From Anisus vortex (taxonomy: Eukaryota > Mollusca > Gastropoda > Planorbidae): a stretch of DNA of 64,000 bases. Position numbers and translations under genes: made by a program. This document shows positions 20,808-32,168 of the stretch, piece after piece (the first letter of the stretch is position 1; every line of letters starts with the position of its first letter). The stretch lies in contig CASBPS010000121.1 in assembly GCA_949126835.1 (NCBI GenBank), positions 88,001 through 152,000 of the forward strand, in the 5' to 3' direction. The notes under the pieces were generated by a model. It was not told where the DNA came from. It saw only the letters and a list, made by a program, of their open reading frames with translations, and did no database searches.

Positions 20808-23161
20808 GTGGACGATTTTATTTCGTGTGTGAATGCTGTAAAAAATATGGATATTTCTGACTTCTGGAAAGTGATTTATGGTAATGATAAAATAATTTTT
20901 GTTCATATACAAAAAGAAGGACCCCCATTAATTTTGTATTCGGTTCTTATAAATAGTTCTTTTAAAGTTGAAATATATTTTAAACAAACTGCTATTTTAT
21001 CAGACAACAAATCTGTACCTAAAAAGCTAAACTATATTTATGAAATCTCAAATGTTTTGAATTTAAGTGGAGACATCTCACAGTGTGAATTCGATTTCTG
21101 ACCATTTTTCTCTTATTAAAGAGTCTCTTGGTGTTCTAAAGGAGCTAGATCCAGAGAATGAACATTTTTATTCCTTTTTTTCTGCACAGATAGACCTTAT
21201 TCGAACAAAGAAAAATAGATTTAAATATGATTGTGATGTTTTTTTGTTTTCTGCATTGTTTTTTCTCTTGTCTCCGCAAGCATATACTTATGTTAGAAAT
21301 TCTGGTAATTTTATACTACCACATTCCCAAACAATTAAAAGAACTTGTAATTCTTTTAAAGTTGGACCTGAATTGGAACAAAAAGATGAACGTTTTTTAT
21401 TTTATATCAAACAGCGTGTCATTACACTAGACTCTAAAGAAAAAACAGTAATATTAATGGTGGATGAAATTTATTCGAAACAATTTGTTGACTACAAGGG
21501 TGGGAACATAGTTGGTAATAGTTATTCATCTGATCAGTTGGCTTCAACTGCACATGTGTTTATGATACATGGTTTGTTTTCATCTTACAAAGATGTTGTA
21601 CATATTATACCTGTTAGCTCATTAACTGCTGTAAGTTTACATAGCATCATTAAAAAAATTGTTATAGGTTTGGAGCAAATTGGTTTGAATATTATTTGTG
21701 TAGTTTCTGACAATAATGCTATAAATAGGAAAGCCATGTCACTTTTTTCAAATCCCCCTAAACTAAATATTGTTTATCCTCATCCTATTGATGGGTCTCG
21801 TCCTTTATTTTTTGTGATTGACACTGTTCATATTTTTAAATGTGTTAGAAATAATTGGATTAACCAAAACGATGAAAATGTTTCTTTTTTTCCCCTAATT
21901 TTGATAATCTTAATGTTCAGAACATTGCAGCATTTAAAGCCCTTAGACAGCTATATGATGTTGAAAGTGATAAACTTTTGAAGTTTGGCTATGGTCTTAC
22001 AGTGAAGGCTTTATGGCCAAGCAACATAGAAAAACAAAATGTAAGGCTGGTATTAAACATTTTTTCAGAACTTGTTCCAGGAGCTCTGAGAGAGTTAGGT
22101 CCCACTAATAAATTGATAGAGTATGATGGAACAGCACATTTTATAGACATTATATTAAAATGGTGGAAAATTGTAAATGTAAAAACTCCTTATTTAGGCT
22201 GTAGGCAGAATGATACCTTTAAGAATCCCATTATGAATTGTGTGAATGATGAAAATATGCATTACTTACAAAACTTTCTGTATTGGTTAGGTGCCTGGAA
22301 TTCAATGTCTCTTAAAACTGGCATTTTAACAAAGGAAAGTTTTTTTGCTATTTCTCACACAACTTATGCTCTTATAGAAATTTGTAATTATTGTTTTCAG
22401 AGCTAAAAATGAATTATGTTCTGTTAGGTAAATTTCAAACAGATATTTTAGAAGCCAGGTTTGGGCTTTATAGGCAATTAGCTGGAGCTCAATACAATGT
22501 CTCTGTGAGACAAGTGTATGAAATAGAAAAGAAAATTAGAATGTCAGGTATTTTGAAAGCTAAAATAAATAACTGTATTTGCGACGTTTCTTTAGAAATG
22601 TTTGACTCTGAAGATTTCCAAACACAAAGTGTAGATGATTATTTTGATTTGAGAATAACTCAGGAAGATATTTCTAAAATGGAAGAAGATTTGCCTATTG
22701 CAATTTTTGTGGGTGGTTATTGTGCATTTAAATTGTTAAAGAAAGTGAATGATTGTGACTTATGCAAAGAAAATTTATTGATTGAAAAGCCTCTTAATAT
22801 AGATGCAATGAATTTTACTGTTCAATTAGACAGGGGTAGGTTAAAGTATCCACATAAATCTGTTGTAGATTTAGTTCTTTTTAATAGTGCTGTGATTAGC
22901 AAATTAACTAGTGAAAAATATATCAACCTTTTTTTTAATGAAACAAATCAGAGAAATGTTGCATTGACTGTGACAAAGAATGTTTTAGTTAGTAATGAAT
23001 TTGAATGTTGGAATGACTGTCAAAATAATCATAAGGCACAAACACTTGTTGATATGATTTTGTATACTTCTACTAATTGTCTCTTAAACAATTTTTGTAA
23101 AAATAAAAATAATACTGTGAAAAGTGCCTTGTCTGCTAGGAAAATGTCAACTATAAAATAA
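20808..23161 (+). pseudogene. P-like transposase catalytic region, frameshifted
   Basis: Homology runs through four frames: 20808-21101, 21067 to about 21890, about 21890-22406 and 22391-23161. The joins lie near 21100, at the T run 21886-21895 and near 22392. Recognisable family parts are an N-terminal segment (ISDFWKVIYGNDKI), the acidic sites MVDEIY and VVSDNNAINRK, DTVHIFKCVRNNW, and the C-terminal FQTDILEARFGLYRQL. The order matches the THAP9/P transposase. The two or more single-base shifts in homopolymers indicate an inactive copy, unless they are assembly errors. Confidence 0.75.
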
Positions 23162-24162
23162 TTACAGTTACAGATATATGTTTCATTTTATCCTAATCCT
23201 TTTCAGTGAATTTTTATTAACATCTTATAATTCAAAATATATATAGGCCTATATATATATTATAATCAGAACTCTACTGTACAAATATTTCTTTTTTCAT
23301 TGAGCATTTTTTGTAAAGCCTTTATAAACCTATATTCTTATTGTTCACTATACAACTTAATACAAGGCACAATTACAAAATAACGACATAGTGTAATGGT
23401 TAGCTATAGACATTATATATTCATCTTTGATTTTATAATTGTTTCCCATGTACCGGTATTGCACTTTGGTAAACTTTGTATTGCTTACTGAGTCTTTTTA
23501 TTACTTTACTTTTCAAATTAATGTATCTATAATATAATGTTAAATAATATGAACTATTTAAAATGAAATTTGCAAGTGCATAATTATCTTTTCTACATGT
23601 TTTAATAAATTCGAACTCAAAAGATCATTTTATTATTACTTCTTCTTGAACTGTATCTGTAATAATTAGTAATATGTTTGTTTGGATGTTGTCTGTTGTT
23701 GTTTTTCAAGTTAACATACATTACAGCTGCAGCTATTTGTTAGATATTAATTATACCACATTAAAAGAAAATGATTTTTCATAGCCTTCCTATTATGAGT
23801 GTAAGCCCAGCAACATGATATAAAAATAAAAAAGAAACGTCAACATTCAGTACAACTATTACTATAAAATAAACCATTTTGAAGAGTAATCGTAACAAAA
23901 ATTAAAACTGCTATTAAATAACTAGCAGTAAGTACAAAAGTTTTTTTTTATTAAATAAAAGTAAGCATAATAATTTCTTAATATAATAGACCTAACTTTC
24001 ATTAAGTAGGCCCACCGGTAAATATCATAGCGCTGAAACAACACATGCCTAAAGACACCTGAGCCGAGTGTATACACACTACGCCTCGCAAGCATTAGGC
24101 CTCCAGCGCGTGACGCACAAAACTAGCACTTTGGCCTGTACTTACGGTGGTCTTGGTTTGGT

Positions 24163-24262
24163 CCAACAAGTATCTTGATTAATTTTTCTTTTAGTAATGT
24201 ATATTTGCAAGGGTGTAGTACTATTGATGTTTCCATTTTAATAAGTTGCATGCTTATCCAGT
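24163..24262. repeat. Continuation of the partial intron repeat after the P-like element
   Basis: Resumes the copy of 16020-16127 directly after the right target duplication, then joins AATAGACGTCATTGG, which itself repeats 19198-19215. Confidence 0.75.
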
Positions 24263-24367
24263 TTAATAGACGTCATTGGAACAAAAGTAAATATGTAGAA
24301 AGACGAAATTTAGATTTGCCGTGGAGAGATTTTATTATGAAACATATAAAATATAAAATATTTTTAC

Positions 24368-24591
24368 CTTCTTCCCTATCAGCATCTTCCACATCACCCG
24401 CCAAGATCTTGTCTAACGTCGGGTCGGTCCATGGGCTCTCTGTCAGTGATACCAAAAGCCTGAATCTCAGGAAGTTAAAGGGAATAAGCTTGGAATGAAG
24501 AGTGGTCAATAAGTTCAAAAATTTTTGTCTCACTGAGCTGTCCTCTTCTAAATTGTGCCACTTAATGTTTAACACTGATTTCGCACATTGC
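24368..24591 (-). CDS. ZNF292/RLF-family-like gene, copy B, exon 2
   Basis: A 224-nt exon, phase 2 to 1, encoding QCAKSVLNIKW through DADREE. Acceptor CTCCTCATAG and donor GTAAAAAT, better than the copy A donor GTTAAA. Confidence 0.7.
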
Positions 24592-24773
24592 CTATGAGGA
24601 GAAAAAAACAACAAGAAGTTGCATTAAACAACTAAAAAAATAAGTGCTAAATTAATCAATCTCTTTAATGTTTTACCACTTTTTTTAAGCGAGTTAACCA
24701 AAAAATATATTATTATGACATCACCACTTAAAAGAATATATGTTTCAATTGTGTTTTCTTGTAATATATTGTA

Positions 24774-24809
<36 letters not shown>

Positions 24810-25062
24810 GTCATGCTGTAATAACAATATAATTAACTTGTCAACAAAATTATTCTTTTTTTTGTGGGCACTACAATTTTTATTGAATTCAAACTAATAT
24901 ATTTGTGATAGGATCTAAAATAAATGAGAAAAACTTTTAGAATCCATTTATTTTACTAAGAATATTTAGAAAAAGCAGTCAAAGAAATCTTTAAAGAACT
25001 ACAATACTTTACACTAGTGCAGCTATTCATGCAAAATTGAACTTTAGAAACAAATTAAATAC

Positions 25063-25202
25063 CTAAAGAGCTTGAAACAAAGCTCTGACAATGCAGGAAC
25101 TGGCTTCAAGTATTGAAGTTGTTCTGCAAAATGGGCTCCTATGAGCCGCAATCCTGTTATCACATTGTTGCATTCTGCACATCCTGCTACTTTATCAATA
25201 GC
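25063..25202 (-). CDS. ZNF292/RLF-family-like gene, copy B, exon 1 of the block
   Basis: A 140-nt exon, phase 0 to 2, AIDKVAGCAECNNVITGL and onward. Same borders as copy A exon 1. The transcript would enter from the right. No upstream exon was recognised between here and 28 kb. Confidence 0.7.
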
Positions 25203-26186
25203 CTGTAAGCAGTAAAAAAAAACACAATTATAATAATACATTTAAAAGTTAAAAATATAGAGGTGAATTATACCATCATTAAACCATAATCTTTTAAAGT
25301 CTATTTAGGACTGGTAAATTCGAGTTCACACATTACAGTGGCCTACAATAGGGGGTGAGTCTGGTGGCTAATTGGTGCTTGTGATTTGGGTCTAAGAAGA
25401 AGGGGGAAGAGTGAGCATAATGTGTTCCTTACATAATGTTTAATAGTATAATATAATACAAATCTTTCTGAAGAATGCATGTTACACTCTTGCAGACTTG
25501 CATATGGCAGCCACAGAAGACAAAATGTATCCTGTGCATATAGACCTATATTTAAACTAAGCTGAAAAATATTTCTCAATGTGAAAACAGCGAAAGCGAG
25601 CAACAAACAACGTGTGCAAAATATATTAAATCTTGTTGGTTAAATGTATGGACAAAATGTAAAACTTCTAAAACAATGCATCCTTTTCATATTATTATTA
25701 TGTTAATAAAGTTAGTCCATCTGGCATCATGCATGTAAAGTGTAAAGCAACATTCATGAGTATATGTGGCATAGGCAACTATATGGGTAGACTTGGAAAA
25801 ACCACAAAGACCAAGAAAAAATCCTAGCCTTTACTGTTTCATTCTCATGACCTGGATACCACTAAGTTATTCAGTGCCTTTAAAAGCTTAGAATTTAATA
25901 ACTTAGATTGAAATAAAACATTAGCTAGATCAACACCAATTAAAATAAAAAAACACGCTTTAACACTAAATCCCATAAAACAACACTAAATCCCATAAAA
26001 CCCTAAATCAGCATGTATAATTTAAATTAACCCCCTTGGTTAGGTTTGTTATCTCCCCTTTTGTAACTTGTAATCGAATGTCTTTGGTGACCCGAGGATG
26101 ACTTTTGTCGCCTTGGATGGAAGCGTGTGTACTTGTGTACCGTAGGAAGTGTGTAGGGGTGTGACGTCAGTGAGACGAGTTTAGTC
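25203..26186. other. End of copy B and unassigned DNA
   Basis: Homology to copy A ends at about 25784. From there to the P-like terminus at 26187 nothing is recognised. Confidence 0.4.
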
Positions 26187-26312
26187 AAGACCACCGTAAG
26201 TAAAGGCCAAAGTGCTTCTTTTGTAGGTCACGCGCTGGAGGCCTTAAGCTTGCGAGGCGGCGTAGTGACTTTAGTGTGTAGCCTACACACTCGCCTCAGG
26301 TGCCGGCACATG
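26187..26312 (+). mobile_element. Isolated P-like element terminus
   Basis: Starts AAGACCACCGTAAGTAAAGG and continues with TCACGCGCTGGAGGCCT and GCTTGCGAGGCG, matching the subterminal sequence of the right end of the 4.7-kb element. The other end is absent or unrecognised. Confidence 0.65.
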
Positions 26313-26371
26313 CTACTTCCGGTCTCTAGTGACGCTTGTCATTTTTCTGCTAAGTTTTCTATTTTATATTT

Positions 26372-26560
26372 TTCTTATACAGTACTGATTCTCCTTCTAT
26401 AAAGAAGATTATTGCGTCCTACGCTAATCCGTGGTCCGAGTCTAGTCTTGCAATTTTATTAATGTTTTAAATGATGTTAAGTTACTGGTTTTCTTGGTCT
26501 GTTCAGGCAACCCAGTATATTTTAATCTTATTGTCACTAGTATTACGTTGAAGTGTTTTA
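26372..26560 (-). mobile_element. LINE 3' tail fragment
   Basis: Carries the hairpin tail and the region up to GGCAACCCAGT, as in the short copies at 1 and 11301. Confidence 0.7.
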
Positions 26561-28654
26561 AATCTATTTACGGTTATCCCTGAGATCATACTGGATATTT
26601 TAATTAAGATGAAATAGAGAAATGGCTCAATTAAAAATAAAATTGTCTAGGGGTTAATGGGTAGCGTATGAACTCAAGAATATCCGTTGCAATCTAATAA
26701 CCAAATAATGAATGAACAGTTATCTAAACTAAAAACAATTACAAAAATATATTAAATAGAAGAATAAAACTCCTATGAATAAACTAAACAATTAACTTTA
26801 TTTACATGAAAGGAAACTAAGACAATCAAATAACATTCATAATAAAGAAATCCTAATCTAGATTATTAACGGTTACAATAGAAAATAGTGCCAATAACCC
26901 TGGCAAGAAAAGTAATAACTATTAGGCTATAACTATAAAGTAGTATAAAGTCTATGAATTGAAGTTCCTCTAATCAAATAAAGGATAACTACAATTAAGA
27001 AGACTTAAATATATATAGGAAGAAATATACAAAAGAAGGTATTTATATATTTTTAGCTGTTATGAATGAAAACTAAACTACAATAGTCAATTGAAATCAT
27101 AGGTGTAAGAATGTAAATTGATGCTTATCGAATCCAATCAATAAAACAACAATCTGATATAAGATTTATTCTAGAAGATATATTAGAAGCTATTCTAAAA
27201 GATATTGTCGTAGTGTAATATTTAATATAATCCAACTACTTAGGCCTACTATTTAAAATAAAAGGGGGAGGAGAAAACAAAAAAAAACCTAACCGTCCTA
27301 CTGCCTAATCTACTCTCTAAAAACTAGGATCAATCTCCTGTTTATTTATAAAATGTATTAAAAATTTAATTACATTTATTAGAGGATCAATATTCGTAAC
27401 ACTAGTGCTTGGGTGAGATAGATGTTGTGGGGTAGATGACGTAGATGTAACTAAGGAAGTGAGACTGCCAGGAAGATGCCAGGGGAGGTAAATAGAGCCA
27501 GTGTTTGACACCTGGTTGGGTTTACTGTTGTTCCCCCTGTGATGATACAGAGTCAAGATTTAAACCCAACCTTAGAGCTAAATTGTATTTTAGTATCTTA
27601 TTCACTCTAAATAGGCGACCAAGTCGGGTAGGCAGAACCAGAACCATAGAGTAGATATATTTATTATGTGGGCAGAAAAGAGCAGTGTTTGCTACAGAAT
27701 AACAAGAAATCGGATATCTTTTTTGTCACTTCTCTTTCTGTAACGTTTATTACATTTATTTTTATTTTAAACTAAGGAATTTTATGTCTGAAGATTTTAA
27801 ACTGCACAAAATTATAGGGTGAGGTTCTTTCTGACTTTTACACTGACCCTGTATGGTACGTAAGTTAACTGATAATGGAGTCCCAAACTCACCGCCCTCC
27901 CCCTTCCCTTCCCCTCCTTTCAGATAGTCAGTAAAGAAACAATACAATAGCCCGGTCTTCGACCTCTTTACAGCTATCGCATCCTACTATCCCCCATTTT
28001 TTTGCCATGTTTATGACATAATTGCGCCTGGAAAATCTCCTCCATAATTATAGTTTGGTATCTCAGCCTGTTTTTGTGCTGTTGGTCATTGATAGCCTCC
28101 TTCCCGCCCCCCCCCCTATGTCTTTAAGGGAACTGCTCAATGTTGGCCAATCAAAAGGTCCGTAATTTATGTGAGCTAGAAAAGAGGAACTTTTTACACT
28201 GAAAGTTTTTTAGTGCATCCCAGAGACCCCGTCTATGAAACATCTCTCGGTATTGGTGCCGGGAGGTGATACTCTGATAGTATAGCCAGTCTAGTTAAAT
28301 TTCATTTAGTATTTCCACTATTTTCACCTGCACAACGTAGTGCTTTAGTTTGCAATTGTTACATCAAATCATCCGACATTTGACATTAATACTTTTGTTT
28401 TTCAAAAAATAAACTGGAGATATATGCAATTCGCCACAATTTATTGACTGTTTTATAGTTCTATTGTTCATGTGAGCTGTGTAACTGATGATATAATAAT
28501 ATATCATATATATATATTGGGAAAGTAGCAGGCTGGTGAATCTGCCCTACTTATCTAAACTATAGTTGGTGCAAATATAAAAATTGTGATGCAATACTCC
28601 TTGACGACCAGCCGGGCGTGTTAGTACCAAATTAGTACCAATTACTGCACCCTG
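26561..28654. other. Intergenic AT-rich stretch
   Basis: No gene recognised. It contains an approximately 103-bp block (27537-27639) that recurs inverted at 36721-36822. The remainder has no convincing ORF or RNA gene. Confidence 0.4.
27537..27639. repeat. Inverted repeat partner of 36721-36822
   Basis: About 103 bp from CTGTGATGATACAGAGTC to CCAAGTCGGGTAGGCAGAA, with the reverse complement 9 kb away. The pair brackets the Y-box LTR element and the solo LTR. Confidence 0.75.
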
Positions 28655-28968
28655 TGATAAAAGTAGAAACCGATCTGTAAAAGTATAATAACCTAACAAC
28701 ATCTCAGTTTAATTTCACAAATTATGTAAAAGAATGGAATAAGTAGATGAAAAGAAAATATGAATGAAAGCAATATTTACATAAAAACAACATACCAAAA
28801 AGAATAAGGTTGAAAACTTAAAAACAACAAAGGTAGGGCATTAGGTCTTGTAGTGTGTAATCGAATGAGCTGACCTGTACAGTGCGCCTTTTTATTTTTT
28901 TACAGTCTTGCCAACTGCCAACTTCAGGCTGCCAAACTAGCTCATTTAAGGATGGGCACTATATTACA
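28655..28968 (-). repeat. Partial 3' LTR (first part only) of the Y-box LTR element
   Basis: In sense it starts TGTAATATAG after a purine-rich GGCTGGGGAGTA. It matches the first ~160 bp of the solo LTR at 34371, with an extra ~120-bp segment, and stops abruptly at CTTTTATCA. The rest of the LTR is not found beyond this point. Confidence 0.7.
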
Positions 28969-29002
28969 TACTCCCCAGCCTGATGCGTCCCGTCCCGGGG
29001 CG

Positions 29003-30037
29003 CTACCATACAAACATTCTGAACGGCTCACAGGTGAAACCACAGATGCCCTGTGCCACTGTGAAGGCAGCCAGCAGCAAGAGCCACAATGGTATTGTGC
29101 TTGTTGGTTGGCATACAGTCCCTTGTGTGGTTACACTGGTTACCCCTTGTAGTGTTGTTGCCGTACTCAGAGGGCATTCCTGCAGCCGTGGCGAACATTG
29201 ATGCTCTTTTTGTTGTTTAGTGCGAGCTGGAGGCTCGCGGCCCACCAGGGTGGCAATCGCTGGTTCAGGCCTTCGTGTGTAATGGGCTCGATGCTTATCG
29301 GGGTCAGTTGGTTGACCCCTCGAAAGGCTCCCATGGCTGGCTCCAGAATGTGGTATGTGCAGATGCCCGCTCCTGACAAACGTCTGGTTATCACTTCCCC
29401 GCAGGAACTGACGATCAATCATACCAGGCTTAGCCAGGGATTTTTTTCCTGGTCTGTCCCCATCACCGTTACGTGGATACCATCTACGTCTGAATCTGGG
29501 ACGATCAGCTGAAAATTTACTGCCTAGTACATGAGAACCACCTGGGCCCGTTACGTTTGCAGCCTGATTGCCTTTCTCGCATTCAACAACATCAAACTCG
29601 ACCTTTTCACCATCCCCAACACTCCTGAGGTATTTCCTTGGGTTATTTCTTATGATGGCTGTATAGTGCACAAACACATCTTCCTTTGTGTCGTCACGAT
29701 TGATAAATCCATATCCACGTTTGACATTAAACCATTGGACTGTTCCTGTCACACTTGCAGCTATAACATTTCTTCCCTTGGGTGAAGAGCCATTGGCAGC
29801 CCCTCCCAGCACTAGACTCTGCATGCCGGGGGGGGGTGCTAGTTTGGGTGACTCAAGGTGCAATGGCGTTTGATATGACCCAGTTCCCAGCAAGAGGTGC
29901 AGAGTAGTGCAGACTGGCACATCCTGCTCATTATATGGAAATAATTTGCTTTTGTACGGGTAAACCTTTGACACACTCCCCCTCCACACTAGACCAGGCG
30001 GTGCAAATTTCCCGCTGTGCTGGTAGTGCCTATACAT
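29003..30037 (-). CDS. Y-box cold-shock-domain protein carried in an LTR element
   Basis: An open frame of 344 codons lies between a tRNA primer site and a purine tract. Residues about 90-168 form a cold-shock domain of the Y-box type. [19 protein letters not shown] includes RNP1 (GYGF). VFVHY is RNP2, where the usual sequence is [15 protein letters not shown] and ANVTGPGG close the domain. The following [18 protein letters not shown] is the Arg-rich linker found after the domain in Y-box proteins, which bind RNA and single-stranded DNA. There is no intron, as expected of a captured cDNA. The N-terminal 85 residues are unrecognised. The C-terminus has a hydrophobic segment ([16 protein letters not shown]) of unknown origin. 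The start codon is the first ATG of the frame and is not proven. Confidence 0.8.
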   Translation of the reverse strand: MYRHYQHSGKFAPPGLVWRGSVSKVYPYKSKLFPYNEQDVPVCTTLHLLLGTGSYQTPLHLESPKLAPPPGMQSLVLGGAANGSSPKGRNVIAASVTGTVQWFNVKRGYGFINRDDTKEDVFVHYTAIIRNNPRKYLRSVGDGEKVEFDVVECEKGNQAANVTGPGGSHVLGSKFSADRPRFRRRWYPRNGDGDRPGKKSLAKPGMIDRQFLRGSDNQTFVRSGHLHIPHSGASHGSLSRGQPTDPDKHRAHYTRRPEPAIATLVGREPPARTKQQKEHQCSPRLQECPLSTATTLQGVTSVTTQGTVCQPTSTIPLWLLLLAAFTVAQGICGFTCEPFRMFVW

Positions 30038-30154
30038 ATCGCCAGGCTCTCCCTGGGGCAGATCTTTCTATGCCCACATGAAGGTCAGCTCCCGCCGGTT
30101 TGAACAAGACAGGGCAGCTCTGGCGTACCTGCCTAGTGGCCTGTCGAGGCGTCA

Positions 30155-30173
30155 CACCCCACTCGTGCTACCA
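30155..30173 (-). promoter_or_regulatory. tRNA primer-binding site of the Y-box LTR element
   Basis: The minus strand reads TGGTAGCACGAGTGGGGTG. The complement fits a tRNA with acceptor TCGTGCT-A-CCA and T-stem CCCAC, possibly a leucine-type tRNA. It is the same primer class as the gag-only element at 9651, with one base fewer. Confidence 0.7.
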
Positions 30174-30436
30174 GATTTATTTGGTGGGTTTAACAGACAG
30201 CCTTTCACTCAGTTATTTGACAAACAGTTTGATTTCTTTGCTTTGGTGGCGAAACACCCAACAAGCATTTATTCTCATAAGCAAAACAGGTACCCAAAAG
30301 GGATGACCTGCATAAACAAAAACAATATAATATTAAAAAAACATGGAAACAATAGTTTAACTATTTGTCAATGATAAAAATAGCGACATCTGAAATCTTA
30401 TATAGAAAAATAATAGAAAAATATGTAGGCTTAGTG

Positions 30437-32058
30437 CAGGGGTCGGCAACCTTTTGAGACGGAGGAGCCAAAAGTTACAATTTACAAAATGTCCCAGTTT
30501 TGAAAGAGCCACTAACATTTTTTTGTTTCAATACTATGGTATTTGATTAGGATTAGGTATATAAATTTGATTTTTTGATTTAAAATAAATAGCTTTAAAT
30601 ATGAAATAATATTTATCCATATAAAAGCATACACATGTTTCGCACAGAACATATTAAAGTATTTTAGCTAGCTCTGCTAGAATAATTAAATTAGTTATCA
30701 AATAATATAACTATAATTATTGAATAATAGATAGTTACAATAGTTACATCAATGGGAGCATTTGACTTGCTTGCCTTTTGAAAGTTTGGTTAAATCTGGC
30801 TCATAACTTGTTGTTTTTAGTTTCAACTTTTCAAGCACGCCTCTAGATTTTTATTTGTTAGTTGGCTTCTTACTTTAATTTTTTAATTTTATTATATTAT
30901 ATGCAAGAGAACCCTTGCTCGCATGAATATGTTGATCCGAAGATCGTCAGCACTCCAAATGCCAACTTATTCACTTCACTATAGCATACTGGAAGACTAT
31001 TCCATGCGTCAAATATCAATGCCTCAACTCGCGGCATTTCTTTTAGAGCTGTCCAGTCGTGCAGCGTGACGTGCATGCTTTTCTGGACCTCCAACTCTTT
31101 TAACTTGCTCTTGAGTTCTGTGAACTTGCCACTCTACAAGTGTTTGGTTTTCAAATCCAGCAATTGAATTTGAAGCGAACCAGCAAGAATTCCAAATGGT
31201 TCAGTGTTGATCGCATTTGTATATAATATGTTGAGAGGATTTACTATGAACGCCAGAGTAGCCTACTGTGTTTGTTTTGAATTGCTCAAATCTTCATTTG
31301 GTTTATAGCCATGCTGAAATAATTCGTGTCAAAAGGTGCATTGCACTGTATTATTTCTTCAAGAAATTCCTAAAACTGGCGATGGTAGCAGAGTGCTTTT
31401 GCCAAAATGCTGTTAATGATCTTAATTACCAAGTTCATGACCTCAACTATTTCGTCCGGAAATAATTGGACAGAAAGCGCCTCTTGATTAATTATGCAGT
31501 GAAACGTTAAAATTTTGTGGTTTACATTTTGCCTAAGAATCGTTGTTACCCCTTTATGTATTCCTATTATACTTCTGGCTCCGTCAGATGCTATGAAAAT
31601 GATTTTTTAAATATCGATTTCATAGTTTTCCAGGCATTATTTGCACATTATTTGCTATATCTACTCCACGGGTTTGCCCTGAGAGTAGCAGCAATACTAA
31701 CAGTTCTTCTTTTGGACATTAGGACGACATATAACTGACGAAAAGGTAACTTGTGATTGTGCCGTGTCTTTTATGTCGCAAGACTCATCCATAGCAAGTG
31801 ATAAAGCAGAAGCCAGTTGAATGTCTTCCACTTGCATGTTTTCCACTGCATGTGTGTTACATTTGAAGACATTTTAACAGATTTTTCCTGTTTGCAGTAT
31901 ATATATTTTTTTGTTGTATATTATTTTTATTTATTTATGAGTTTTGAAAATGAAAAATAGATCTATAATTATCAATATTTGCGCATGGAACTGGAGAGCC
32001 GCATCTTGACATAGAAAGAGCCGCATGCGGCTCGCGAGCCGCAGGTTGCCGACCCCTG
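30437..32058 (-). mobile_element. hAT transposon with perfect TIR and 8-bp TSD
   Basis: A 1622-bp element. Both ends have the 16-bp repeat CAGGGGTCGGCAACCT, and GCTTAGTG is duplicated at 30429-30436 and 32059-32066. The solo LTR at 34.65 kb has the uninterrupted site (GCCTAGTG). Subterminal GAGCCGCATGCGGCTCGCGA motifs are typical of Charlie-like hATs. Confidence 0.92.
30897..31094 (-). pseudogene. hAT transposase C-terminal dimerisation fragment
   Basis: The frame ends LAFGVLTIFGSTYSCEQGFSC, the conserved C-terminal signature of hAT transposases (FGSTYSCEQ.FS). The remaining 1 kb of the element holds scattered broken coding remnants, so the copy is inactive. Confidence 0.75.
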
Positions 32059-32168
32059 GCTTAGTGTGTTACCAAACGAAGACTGGTTGACCCGATAACA
32101 AAGGCAATTAAAAGTATAACAGTAGCATTAAATAACTTAATCTAAAAGTAAAAACATAATCTGAACTA

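Larger units (their letters stand above)
19434..24154 (+). mobile_element. P-like DNA transposon, 4.7 kb
   Basis: The terminal inverted repeats read GAGACCATCGTAAATACAGG on the left and AAGACCACCGTAAGTACAGG on the right (reverse complement). They differ completely beyond about 24 bp. The flanks are AGTTTGGT (19426-19433) and GGTTTGGT (24155-24162), matching the 8-bp target duplication of P elements. The interrupted host sequence is recoverable from 16010-16030. Inside are a THAP-domain exon pair and a frameshifted transposase. The 3' 1 kb (23162-24154) has no gene. Confidence 0.85.
30182..32168 (-). repeat. Partial 5' LTR (last part only) of the Y-box LTR element, split by a hAT
   Basis: Matches the solo LTR from AGTTCAGATTATG to the end ...AAACCCACCA once the hAT at 30437-32058 is removed. 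The first ~160 bp of the LTR are missing at 32168. This is exactly the part present at the other end of the element. Confidence 0.72.
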
